This document shows positions 10,132 to 20,693 of a DNA stretch of 64,000 nucleotides, piece by piece. The position numbers and the translations under genes are program-made. Source of the DNA: Akanthomyces muscarius (taxonomy: Eukaryota; Ascomycota; Sordariomycetes; Hypocreales; Cordycipitaceae); NCBI RefSeq assembly GCF_028009165.1, contig NC_079246.1, positions 2,790,001 to 2,854,000 of the forward strand. The letters run 5' to 3'. The notes beneath the pieces are model-generated. The model searched no databases and was not told where the DNA came from. It saw nothing but the letters and a program-made list of their open reading frames with translations. Position 1 is the first letter of the stretch. Every line of letters begins with the position of its first letter.

Positions 10132-12640
10132 TCACCGAGTTTGCTGCAGCCTATTCAAAATCTTGACGATGCTACGCCTCGACTTCATTAAGTCGTAATA
10201 GTTGCGAAGAACTTTCAATTCGCTCAGCGCGTCAGTCTCAGGTCTCTCAACCATTGAATGCAAGACAGGCCATAGCGCAAAATCTGCGATGCCTGGTCGA
10301 TCGCCGCCAATATAGTCTGTACCTGATGTACAAGATTCCCATGACAGCAATTCGACTTTCAGAGCGGCAGTCAACGATTCGCCGCTGTCATAAAGTCTGA
10401 GCATCTCGTGCCATCTCCCGTGCAAAGAGAGAGCTTTTTGAAATAGAGTGAACTGTTTGGCCAGCTGTCCTGGCGTCAAAACGCTCTTCTTCTTCTGATG
10501 CCTGGCGTGCAGGTACAGCATAATGGCGAGATCACCGCTCACTTCCGTCTTGTCGTCGTCATTGTCGACATATTTGATAAGAATATCATCTGATAATGTT
10601 TGCATGTCGCCGAGAGATTGCATGGTACATTTCTTGGACTGGGTAATGCTACCGCTAGCATACCCGATTTCGTACTCCGCGAGCATGATACTGATCCGCA
10701 TATTTATAACGGGATCTGTGGATGAGAAGAGTCTCGGGGCACTGCGCAAATGCAAAACATCGAAGCCTTCGCCGTAGTAAGCGTCCCAGTCGAAATTCGA
10801 GTTATGATTCTCCGTGCCAAAGGCGCGAAGCATCTTAATGCTTTCCTCCGTTTGGCCATTGATGATAATTTTGGCATCATCGAACGTTTTTGCTGTGGCT
10901 CCTTGACCCCAGATTTTTGTTTCGTCTTTGTCTAGGAACGTCCCGATCTGTCTGAACGTCAATGAAATGCGGCTCCCTTCGTAAGCCAGCTCCACTGGAG
11001 ACTTCTCTCGGTCGGCCCTCTTATCTTGACGAATGGAGTGAAGCCATTTCATGTTCGTCTTCAACCCCATGCGACAAAGAGAATTATGTGGCAGTGGTGC
11101 TCTCTGCACCCTTCGACCGGCGCTAGACGAAGGCTGCTCGTCACTAGAGGGGTCCTTATCCGCTCTCTTCGTTCGAAGCACCATTGTCCTTTGGGCGCCA
11201 AGGCTCACGTTTGCGATATACGAACCACGCACGATATCCAGAGTTTTGTCGCTATGCTCAGATATGTAGTCCTTTCCATCTCGATAAAATTGTATGAGAA
11301 CGTGGTTCAATGGATGGCCTAGTTGCTTCTCTGTGACCGCTTTAATCGCCAAAACTGCTGGAGAAAATGGGAGTAGCGGTGGCGACTCATCAGATGGGTG
11401 ACGGTAAATTGGAATATTCCCATCTCTGCCAACCTCACCCTGCACAGCGACCAGGCGAGGCACCTCACCACCTTGGTGGGACATCCGCTGCCATTGTATC
11501 TCTTTGCTCAGCCTCTGGAAAATGCCATTTTCCAGTTCTGGCGGCAGAAGATCTTCAATCACATCGGTATCTCCTTCACAAAGACCGCGGGACTTTTGAT
11601 CCTCCTTTTGGGTGCTAGCCTCGCCGGACTCTGATTGCTTGGTGGTGTCCATGGCTGCTGGTTGACTGAGAGTCTTATTGCTTGAGATGACTTCAGGCGG
11701 AAAACCTGCAGGTGTGCTGTCTACCTCGTATTTATCATTATCCACTGCTTCTCCCAGTTCATCTGGATCTGTCAGGTCAGTTCGGCTTATTCCAGCAGCT
11801 TCCATTTCCTTCTCTCGGGCATTTCCGTCACGTACCTTGCATGGCGCGAGCTTCAGCCGCGCGTGGCGTAGTGGCATTTAGCGTCAGGGTGCTCATGGGC
11901 TGCACAATACCGTCGTCATTGCTTGCATGAACTTGCGTTGTAGCGGGGATGTCAACACCTAGTTCGATCAAGCTTTGATTGCCATCCTGCATGACCTCAG
12001 TCGATGTCAAGAGGCCGCAGCCGGTTAAGATTTGTAGTGTCTTCATGGCCTTGATCTGTTTTGCCTCGCTGGAGTAACCACAACAATCATTGACAAGCGT
12101 GATATTCAACCCGTGCCCGGCTGCATCCACAGTGGTAGCGTACACGCCTGCATTGATCAGAGATCCGCAAATGTAAACCTCCATAGTCATTCTTGCCCGG
12201 AGAAGGCGGAGCAAGCCCGTGCCCTCAAAGGCAGAATAGTGAGACTTCAATAAGAAAACATCGTTCTTCTCGGCATCATCTTTGACATATTGCGGTACTT
12301 CAGCTCCAATTTTTGAAGAAAGTATGCATTTTGCCTTCTCGGAGCTTAAAAAGGCGTCGAGATTGGTTGACGGGCCTTCCGGGTCTGAGTGCCCCAGAGT
12401 CGGGTCCTGCATGTGGTCATCATATGGAGTCCTTACCTCCTCAAATCTGGAATTTACCCAGACGACATCGCCAGTTCGACGAAATGCCTTTGCCAGACGT
12501 GCTGTCTTGTCGGCATACCCTGCAGGTAGGGTTATGGGTATTGCTGCGTTTGCACCGACGAAATCTTGTTGGAAATCAACAATGATCAGAGCCTTTCGCA
12601 ACAGTAGCTGCGGCAGGGCTACCTGATCAAACTTGAACAT
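10132..12640 (-). CDS. Three-domain fusion: isochorismatase-like, AlkB-like, GST-C-like
   Basis: Exons (minus) 12640-11836 and 11768-10132, 813 aa, joined by a 67-nt intron with donor GTACGT and a branch-like CTGAC before the ACAG acceptor. Residues about 10-235 are an isochorismatase-like hydrolase: ALIIVDFQQDF (Asp), LLKSHYSAFEGT (Lys), then GSLINAGVYATTVDAAG, where thiol hydrolases have Cys and this protein has Gly. Residues about 370-570 are an AlkB-type Fe(II)/2-oxoglutarate dioxygenase: NHVLIQFYRDG, iron ligands in EHSDK (HxD), a distal His in KWLHS and the Arg-rich end SRISLTFRQIG. Residues about 690-810 resemble a GST C-terminal helical domain (GDRPGIADFALWPVLHSM). AlkB proteins repair alkylated DNA or RNA; the substrate here is unknown. 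It is divergent from TAF8. The fused frame is exact, but transcript proof is lacking. Confidence 0.82.
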
Positions 12641-13529
12641 CTCTACTGACAGACGGCGAGCCTTCCTGTTACATTCTAAGAGAGTGGTATGTTTTCGCCA
12701 GGTTCATGGCCGTTTATCTGGGCGGGGCTAGCGGTGGTAAAGGTATTTATTTCCCCGTGCGACCGACCGTTAATGAGACTCCAGCCTCCCAAGCCCCTCC
12801 AAGCCCAACTCCCTACTGGTACCTACGCGCGACGGGGCTGTTTTCTAGAAGGGGTCAAATATAGTGTTAGAATTAATATATATTCCTCCCATCCTGTTAG
12901 GGTATTAGAACACTTAACACGTTTTAGAAAAAATATATAAAATTTCTGATATAACTGGGTGCCCTAATATCCTAACACGATAGGAGGAAGACGTAGCAAA
13001 CAGAGGACCCCCGGGTAGGTACCTACTAACGTTACCTTGAGTAGGTAATAAAGTTGGATTCCTCACCTCTGCACCTGCCTCTGACAGCTACCAGAGTTTG
13101 GGTAAGTAGCGGCCGCCCTGACTTCGCTTTTCGAGTTGATCCCGGACAAGCGAGGATGACACAGAAGTAGATACTTGCCACGACGACCAATTCTGTGCAT
13201 GTTACTCGGAAATGGTTATGTATATATTCACCCGTCTTTACCAAAAATGAACGATCGCACGATCAACATACGTTTCACAGTGCTGTCTAGCTTTTCGAAT
13301 TCAAGGCGTTCAATCGACGCCATCGATATTCTGGCCGTGCATTGTGCAGCCCCACTATTTAGCGTGGGCGCCGCTCATCACATCCTGCGCATATCATCCT
13401 CTTGCCCAGCGCATACACAGCCCGCCAACCAGTTTGTATCGCGCTTTCGGCTGCGCATATGCCGGGCTCTTCCATCGCATCTTGCACGAATGTCCATGTT
13501 TCTTTACACGAAGTTGCGTATCAACGAAG
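12641..13529. other. Divergent promoter region, fusion gene and TAF8
   Basis: 889 bp with no gene. Contains an AT-rich block (12860-12960) inside an inverted-repeat element at 12883-12989 (listed separately) and the 12-bp palindrome GTAGGTACCTAC at 13015-13026. An open frame running into TAF8 from upstream has no recognisable content. Confidence 0.65.
12883..12989. repeat. 107-bp MITE-like element with 30-bp inverted ends
   Basis: Left arm 12883-12912 and right arm 12960-12989 match as inverted repeats at 25 of 30 positions; four of the five mismatches are transitions. The 47-bp centre is strongly AT-rich. It could be a small non-autonomous DNA transposon remnant or a long hairpin. No clear target-site duplication is visible, so mobility is unproven. 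Confidence 0.5.
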
Positions 13530-14534
13530 ATGCCTGAAAAACGCGACTCGCCCCCAGCGGCCGAGGAAACTGTCGCGAAGAGGCAGCGCGTTGACTGTGA
13601 CGACTCTGTGATGGAAGATGTTCTCTCGCCAGCTACGATGGATGATGCGACGGGCTCCTGTCCCTGCGAGGTTAAATACCCATCCACGCAGCATTTCAAT
13701 GCGCGATGCGGCATCCAGCGTTCTATAGCCCTCGCCGCGGCGCACATTGGTTTCGAGTCCACATCCCCTCAAGTGATGGAGAGCTTCACGGGGCTGATAG
13801 AAGCATGTACGTCTTTGGGTTTGTATCTGATCGAAATTATGGAACAGTGTTGACCTTTTATTTTGGCAGATTTGGAGTCGATTATCGAGGAGACAAAGAG
13901 GCTCGCAATCGCATCTCGGCGCGAGCACCCGATACCTTCCGATTTTGAGAACATGCTCAAGCGCTATAATTTACCGATATCATCTTTATTGCCACATTTG
14001 AGGAATCCCATGTCAATCGACCCTACGCCAAACTTTGTGCAGACCCATGATGGCCATAAATCGTCCGAGTTCAAACCGCTTCCGTTGCTTGGCTCTGAAC
14101 TAAGTGGCCAGGCGGATAAAGACGCGAAACCATACATTCCGTCGTCATTTCCTGATTTCCCAAGCAAACATACATACAAATTTACGCCACAGGAAGATAC
14201 CAGGTCTCGTGATTCCAAAAAAATCCGCGAGGAAGCCGCACTAAATGCTCAGCAAGGTGAGGATGCCCTCAGGCGGCTGGTCCGCGCATCAAAGATGCGC
14301 AAGCAGAAAGAAGCCAAGACCCTCGTGGAGAGGGATAATCAAGGTAAGGAGCGGTTCAGATTATGGGAGTCAACCATGAAACGGTTCATGGGTGGAAACT
14401 CAAAAGACGTCGCGACGGGGCAGGTCGAGATTGCAGATCACAGCATGATTGTGAATGGAGATGTAGCATTCTCCCGCAAAGATGTTTCGCGCACAGTTCA
14501 ACGGTCAGCCACTGTTCCTGGAAAGGGACCTTGA
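13530..14534 (+). CDS. TAF8: TFIID subunit TAF8
   Basis: Subunit of the general transcription factor TFIID; its histone fold pairs with TAF10 and it links to TAF2. Exons 13530-13806 and 13870-14534, 313 aa. After a charged, Pro/Ser-rich N-terminus with an NLS-like VAKRQRV, residues about 58-125 form the histone fold (RSIALAAAHIGFES, then YLESIIEETKRLA and HPIPSDFENML). The C-terminal TAF8 motif SSFPDFPSKHTYKFTP lies near residue 190, followed by a basic helix DALRRLVRASKMRKQKE. The intron interrupts the fold exactly after LIEA and is closed by TTTGGCAG. I chose the start MPEKRD because upstream in-frame sequence is not protein-like. Recognition rests on the histone fold plus the HTYKFTP block. 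Confidence 0.88.
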
Positions 14535-15334
14535 CGCTTGGAGTCAACCTGCACAGTGTCGCCTATTCCGCACGAGCGCGGGCTTGCGAAATGCTCCACC
14601 TACGATACCCCTGTATACTAGAGACATCCTAGCATGGCGTTTTTATATCATTTCAAGTCAATTGAGCGATTTGAATGGCTCATTTCAATGAACACAATGG
14701 AGATGTGGGAATCCGAGAACGATTGGACCTGCCCTTGCGTGGTGTTATCACTGATGCCACCGTGAGCGGGAGCTGTTTTTTTGATAGTGCAACAACCTTT
14801 AGCTGTCCAAGATATCTCTGCCAGTCGTGACATTTTTAATGTAGACGAATTCGAGCTTATCACTGGCTGACTTGCAACAACGGCAGCGATATTGGAACAA
14901 AGATAATAACATCGGTTGTAGTATGCACTGCAATCCATTAAAGTCAAGATATAAGTACCACGTATTACAAAACGCGATATCATGTCACCACGTCAAGCTC
15001 CACAAGGGCTGAAGTGGTATCAATAAATAAGTATTCCAGTTTACTCAACAGCGATGCTGAGGATAATCTTTAAAGCAGCGAGGCGCTATACCAGCTTAAG
15101 AAGCGGCTCGCTGGCTCGCGGGTCACCACCGAGCCACCAACAAACTCGCCAAAGTGGGGTGCAGTCTTGCGGCCCTAATTTCGAACCCGCACAAAAAAAA
15201 TCCCAATTTTAGCCGGGGTGCATTCAGGCAGACTTGACCGGCCCATAGGTTTTCACTGAACAGAGCCGTCTTCGACCTGATTTCTTTCCAACCTCACACG
15301 TCGAACCTTCTCCATCGACCCTAGGACCGCTCCA
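14535..15334. other. Intergenic, TAF8 3' flank and RACK1 promoter
   Basis: 800 bp without a gene. The final 60 bp before RACK1 are pyrimidine-rich, typical of a ribosomal-protein-like leader. Nothing else stands out. Confidence 0.7.
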
Positions 15335-16731
15335 ATGGCTGAACAACTGATCCTCAAGGGAACCCTCAAGGGCCACGTATGTTTGTTCTTGTTCTCATAT
15401 CCGCGCATGCCCTCCGAACCCGCCAGGGTGCTGCGGATTCAATGCTTTCTCGTCACGAGTTTTGCTAACGTTTCTACAGAATGGCTGGGTCACCAGCTTG
15501 GCCACTTCCATGGAGAAGTACGAACCTTCGACCTCATGCGATCACGAATAAACACATCGCTTTGAATGCCATATACTGACAAACCTCTAGCCCCAACATG
15601 CTCCTGTCCGGATCTCGAGACAAGACTCTGATCATCTGGAACCTCACTCGTGACGAGACCGAGTACGGCTACCCCAAGCGATCGCTCCACGGTCACTCTC
15701 ACATCGTCTCAGACTGCGTATGTTGTTGCCATGACTTGTTGAGCTGCGTGCTGAACACGGTTGGCTAATGCTTGGATCAGGTTATCTCCTCTGATGGCGC
15801 CTACGCTCTGTCTGCCTCTTGGGACAAAACCCTGCGTCTGTGGGAGCTCGCCACCGGCACCACCACTCGCCGCTTCGTTGGTCACACCAACGACGTCCTC
15901 TCTGTCTCCTTCTCTGCCGACAACCGCCAGATCGTCTCCGGCTCTCGCGACCGCACCATCAAGCTCTGGAACACCCTCGGCGACTGCAAGTACACCATCT
16001 CTGAGAAGGGCCACACTGAGTGGGTTTCTTGTGTCCGCTTCAGCCCCAACCCCCAGAACCCCGTCATTGTTTCCAGCGGCTGGGACAAGCTCGTCAAGGT
16101 CAGTTGTGCAACGCTTTGCCCTTATCCCGGTATCCCCTCTACATGATGCTTTGCAATCCAAGTATTTGCTACTTCAGAGCCCGAGCGGCCATGAGACTAT
16201 TTTTAACACCTTTGCCCTGATTTTGAACGTATCTGCGTTCTTGACTGTCATGACTCGTTTTGCATTTCCTATGAGGCAATGAAACTAACCTGAATTCAGG
16301 TTTGGGAGCTCTCTTCCTGCAAGCTGCAGACTGACCACATCGGCCACACCGGATACATCAACACCGTCACCATCTCCCCCGATGGTTCCCTCTGCGCTTC
16401 TGGTGGCAAGGACGGCACCACCATGCTGTGGGACCTCAACGAGTCCAAGCACCTGTACTCCCTTAGCGCCAACAACGAGATCCACGCTCTCGTCTTCTCC
16501 CCCAACCGCTACTGGCTCTGCGCTGCCACCTCTACTAGCATCATCATCTTCGACCTCGAGAAGAAGAGCAAGGTTGACGAGCTCAAGCCCGACTTCACCG
16601 AGACCGAGACCGGCAAGAAGAGCAACGACCCCGAGTGTGTCAGCCTCGCCTGGTCCGCTGACGGCCAGACTCTGTTCGCTGGTTACACCGACAACGTCAT
16701 CCGTGCCTGGGGCGTCATGTCCCGGGCATAA
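15335..16731 (+). CDS. CPC2: RACK1 / CPC-2, ribosome-bound Gbeta-like WD40 protein
   Basis: Seven-bladed WD40 scaffold on the 40S head. It recruits signalling factors to ribosomes and in Neurospora (cpc-2) and yeast (Asc1) is tied to general amino-acid control. Exons 15335-15376, 15480-15517, 15591-15717, 15781-16098 and 16300-16731 give 318 aa, the family length. Visible: [59 protein letters not shown] and [13 protein letters not shown], one WD repeat after another, with C-terminal [20 protein letters not shown]. The second exon is only 38 nt. The fourth intron is unusually long (201 nt) and contains a U24-like C/D snoRNA, as the yeast ASC1 intron does. GCN1, another general-control gene, is 11 kb upstream. 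Confidence 0.97.
16139..16224 (+). ncRNA. Probable U24 (snR24-type) C/D snoRNA in RACK1 intron 4
   Basis: Within the 201-nt intron: box C-like ATGATGC at 16143-16149, a stretch TATTTGCTACTTCAGA at 16163-16178 that I recognise as the D'-side antisense element of yeast and human U24 guiding 2'-O-methylation of 25S/28S rRNA, C'-like ATGAGAC at 16191-16197 and D box CTGA at 16217-16220. Yeast snR24 lies in the intron of the orthologous ASC1 gene, so host and guide agree. The second guide, before box D, looks diverged and no strong terminal stem is seen. It would be released by splicing and debranching. Snr24 recall is from memory. Confidence 0.66.
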
Positions 16732-17318
16732 ATGGTTTCCGGTGATGTTTTAACGACGAGTATGTGAGGTGAAGTGGCAAATCGGTAGATCATGGTGGGC
16801 GTCAAATGGTTGTGTTCCTCGTTTTTGTCTTTATTTAAGCACCTAAAATGGTGGGCGAGGAAAACAATGTGGCGAGGCACAACACCTTGTCCGCTGTTAG
16901 CAGTCTGTAAAGAGGGCATTGCACATTACGCTTCCTTCTTGAAATAAAAAAAATCGACATTCAAAATTGTTCATTTTCCTTTTTCTCGTACACACTATTG
17001 CTGAATCACATACTAAGCTATTGAGTGATATGGGGGGGGGGGGGGGGGGCGCATCGACAGTGAAGCAGTTACTTTTGATCTAGTGAACTTGGTCTATAAA
17101 ATACAAGTTGTTCTCATCTATGTTGCGTGCTGGTTGTTCCAGCGTCCAGCTAATTCGCGACGGGTGTTCACTTTTGGCAGGGTCCACAGGCCAGACAAAC
17201 AGATGCAAAAAGCAGACCCGGACTGCGGTGCCTACCCTGATAAAAAAGAACACTTGATGTTAGACATCCCGCTGACTGGTCGCCCATTACACCTTCAAGC
17301 ATGTGCTGTTACAGGTAT
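16732..17318. other. Intergenic between convergent RACK1 and OST3
   Basis: 587 bp of 3' flanks. The only notable item is a run of 18 G at 17032-17049. A TATAAAA string near 17094 has no gene attached. Confidence 0.7.
17032..17049 (+). repeat. Poly-G tract (18 G)
   Basis: Uninterrupted G homopolymer between convergent genes. It may be hypervariable in length, and its exact length is prone to sequencing error. Confidence 0.85.
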
Positions 17319-18459
17319 TTACATGAAGGGGGGAAGAGAGAACGGGTAGCCCGCGTTCTTGAAGCGGAAGACGCTCAGTAGAAAGCTATACATGAGGAAC
17401 AATACTGCGCCCCAGATAAAGACTGTAACTTGCTGAGTCTTGGCATCAGTCATGCGCGGCACTTTGACAGCCAGAGTGATGGTGCAAAAGGAGAGCAAAC
17501 CGTCTGTGCCATGTATTAGCGCACGTTTAAAACAGCATTATATCTGTACTCACAAATGGCGGCAATAATTTGTGTTTCAAGGCCGAATTGATTCTGGAAA
17601 CCTCCGGCGAAGTAAGAAATTCCACCGTGACCATCGCCAGCGATGTAGGGAACCTTGCGAATGTGGTTGAACATGTGGCCGCTTGTGAAGAGTAGAACAG
17701 ACACCAGGCTGATGGACGCCCATATGTTGCGGTTCTGGATGATCGGTAGAATGTAAGGCGAAGCAGTAGCCAATGCAGTTCCGACTCCGAGCAGAATCGT
17801 AATTCCGGTTGCCCAGCGCATGTAGTTGATGGGTCGCTTTACGGGAGGAGTCGGTCGGCCGGCCATGTGTCGCGAAAGCCAGGCATGAATGTTCTCAGCT
17901 CCAGCAGCGCTATGACTTGTTAGAACGTAACTGCGCAACGCTAGAGATGACTTACCCCGTTGTGAAGTCGTATCGAATGGGCTCGGCGGAGGAAGCCGCG
18001 TGAGGGCCTTCGGTAGGAGGGAACAGCATTACGACGGGGGCGGTCTGAAGACCGAGCTTCAACATTGTTAGGAACTTAGAAAACCGAGCATTGAATTTCA
18101 CAACTCACCGATGCAAAAACATCTTTGCCTTTCTCGAAATCCAAGGTACCAAACAAAAGTCTTGACTCTCCGACCTTGTCACCCTTGAGCCAGCTTTTGG
18201 CCAACAAGTCCCATTCCGGTTGAAATTCGCGGCAAAGCTGGCATCCAAATCGCGCGTCGAGGGCTGTGAGGAGCACAGCCACGCTGTAGTCGCGAGGCGA
18301 CGAAGTCAATGACTTGTACGAGGTCTCCTTCAGCTGGAGAGAAGGGGAGCTTTTCAACAGCTGGTGGAATTCATTGAATCGTTGCTCAGAGGACTTCTTC
18401 TCGGCAGTGGACAGTCCTAGGAAAAGGCATGCGCCTAGCAAGGACGATAGGAGACGCAT
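17319..18459 (-). CDS. OST3: Oligosaccharyltransferase subunit Ost3/Ost6
   Basis: Thioredoxin-like subunit of the ER oligosaccharyltransferase; it transiently binds substrate cysteines to slow folding and extend N-glycosylation. Exons (minus) 18459-18109, 18056-17956, 17909-17554 and 17503-17319, 330 aa. Signal peptide MRLLSSLLGACLFLGLSTA, then a luminal thioredoxin fold with the redox motif CQLC near residue 80, then four hydrophobic segments (including ATGITILLGVGTALATA and WASISLVSVLLFTSG) and the family-typical HMFNHIRKVPYIAG and YFAGGFQNQFGLETQI. The C-terminus ends SLPPFM. A longer start 13 codons upstream is possible but would spoil the signal peptide. It is divergent, 376 bp from the coiled-coil gene. 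Confidence 0.94.
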
Positions 18460-18835
18460 GATTGCTGGTGTTGGGCGAACAAATTGATTCTTCCGCAACT
18501 CTGAGTTGTCGAAGCTCTCGGGAGTGGTGAGGTGGCCTTGCTTGACTGCTTACCTAACGAAGCTGCAAACATGGCTTTCTGGGACACGGTGCATGTTTAC
18601 ACTAGTCCGAATGGAGCACCATGTTTATCTCGATACGGGATATGCAGGCAGAACGCGCAATATGCTTCATCCCAACTCTCTTGATTTGATAAAAACATCC
18701 ATCCTCAAAGGTTTTTTTCTAAATTCAATCATCTTACGATTACATCCCCAAACAGAAGTGGTGAGTTACCCGACTTGTTGCCAAAGCATCCACAACCCAG
18801 ACGCGTAAGTCTCTGTGGAAAAAAAAGGAGCGAAC
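18460..18835. other. Divergent promoter, OST3 and coiled-coil gene
   Basis: 376 bp; short open frames only, none protein-like. Nothing specific recognised. Confidence 0.6.
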
Positions 18836-20693
18836 ATGGCCACGGCCACAAGTGAGGTAAAGCAGCCGCAGATTGACTGAAATGCATAACTCTGACATAC
18901 CTTTTTAAGCGCGCGATGCGCAATCATCAGCTGGATCGTTACTATCAAGAAGGACTGCATCGGATTGAGTTGGTCAACCGCGACGAAACAGAGCGGAGAC
19001 TCTCACTGAAAACACTCGCTTTGCGTGATGCCAACGCTGCCCTGCAAGACTTGGCGTCTGAAAAGGAGCTTCATATATCGTCTCTTGGAGAAAGTATAGA
19101 AACTCTGAAAATTGAGTTGTTGGAGGCCCAGCAGCGATCGTCTGAACAACATTCTGGTTTAGAAAAGCAGCGGAATGAAATTCGCTCTCTCAAGGTGTGT
19201 CTGCTCCGCAAATTGTCGGGATTGCTGAAAGGAGTCCTAACGTGCTATAGGCGGACATTGAAAGTCTGGTCAGCTCCGCCGAAGCATCGAATGATGCGGT
19301 TCAAGAGAAGGCAACTCTTACACGTCAGCTCAATAACCTTCGCCCGGAGCTGGAGCAGCTCAAATCACAGCTTCTCTCACATCAGGCTGTTGTTGCCTCA
19401 AATGGAGACCTACGGCACCAGGTTAACACGCTGGAGGTTGAACTAGAAAATGAAAGACGCTCTAAGCTCCGCGCTCAGCAAGCGGACGAGAACGGTGTCA
19501 TTTCAGATCTGCGTTCTAGGCTGGAGCAACATGAAAACAGGCTCCAGACAGAAAAGACAGAAAAAGAAGGGCTGGAAAGAGAGCTTGCAGAATCCCGCGG
19601 CGAGACAAAAGAGCAAAAAGAGCTCTGCAACGCTCTGAAATTCAAACTCAAGGAAACACAAGACGCCTTGAAAGCTGCGCAAGTGAGCCTGCAGAAGAGT
19701 CAGCGCGAACTCTCCAAGCGCAGGGAAATCTCTACCAGCATCATCGACAAGCATCAGGAAAATGCACCCAAGGCTAGGCAAGCACGGGCAGCCAACCTGC
19801 AGAAAAGTCAACGCGAACTCCCCAAGCCAAGCCAAACCTCTACCAACACTGTCGACGAGCATCAGGAAACTTTACCCGAGTCGAAGCAAGCCCGGGTACT
19901 CGTTGAAGCTTGTGTAACTGAAACATCCATGGATGACGTGAATATACAGACGCCTGTGGATGAGAATATATTGGAGATTCGGCGGCTCCGGCGACGCGGA
20001 ACAGAGCATGCCCTGCTGGGTGAAAAGTCGAACTTTTCCATAACACCTTTCTTAAACAAGTCCAAAGATGCCACAGATTATCCCGACCTTAATTCGGAAA
20101 AATCCACTTCTGGGGTAGATTTGCAAGTCAGCCCAGAGCAACCGCGCCCAACAAAAAAGAAGAGATCTCGAGCAACGTCTCCAATTAAAGCTCGGCGACT
20201 CGCAGCAAGCCGTGAGAAACGTTCAGCATCTTTAGTAAAAGACGCCGCTGAAACTGAAGCCATCTTGAGTAACACATTGCTGAACGAGTTCGATACACCG
20301 GTGAAACCCGGTACAAGGGGACGACCGCGCTCAGGGAAGGCTACAGATGCGAGACGAGTCAACGACAGTAAGGAGGATTCAGATTCAGACACTGCATCGC
20401 GGAAGCCGGAATCGAAATCCAAGGTATCTACTACTGAGAGCAATGCACCAAAAGACCATGAGGCAGAGGGTCGGAGAAGAAAGCGCAAGCTACTAGGTGG
20501 GAGAGGCAAAACCATGTTCGACGATGATGAAATGGAGGTCCATGACAAGCCAGGCAATCCATTGCGGCTTGTGCCAGCTAAGAGGGCCCGGTCGCAAGGT
20601 GGAGGCGTTACAAATGCTTTCGCTGGCCCTGGCAGCACGTTTTCTCCCCTCAAGAAAGAAAGGAGGGGTGTCAATGCGAGTTTCATCGGGTGA
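18836..20693 (+). CDS. Coiled-coil protein with basic, nuclear-looking tail (unrecognised)
   Basis: I do not recognise the family with certainty. Exons 18836-18856, 18910-19194 and 19251-20693 give 582 aa. Residues about 10-300 are a near-continuous coiled coil rich in Leu, Glu, Gln and Arg. Inside it a 36-residue unit beginning LQKSQREL occurs twice in tandem (108-bp period, about 19683-19898). The rest is low-complexity and basic, with short conserved-looking blocks: NFSITPFLNKSK near 365, TKKKRSRATSPIKARR and RRRKRKLLGG (NLS-like), KTMFDDDEMEV, and the C-terminal AFAGPGSTFSPLKKERRG, where SPLKK and TPVK resemble CDK sites. A spindle, kinetochore or nuclear-envelope role would fit but is speculation. 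The first 21-nt exon is the weakest call; an ATG at 18916 is the alternative start. Confidence 0.75.

Noticed and set aside
10132..11877. The AlkB/GST frame as a stand-alone gene starting at 11877
   Set aside because: Its first 36 codons overlap the end of the isochorismatase frame, lie in the predicted intron and look random; a consensus intron joins both frames perfectly.
15165..15195. TTCGAACCC string resembling the reverse of a tRNA T-arm
   Set aside because: No matching stems or A-box at the proper distance on either strand.
18506..18808. 100-codon plus-strand frame between OST3 and the coiled-coil gene
   Set aside because: No protein-like features, and it overlaps the divergent promoter.
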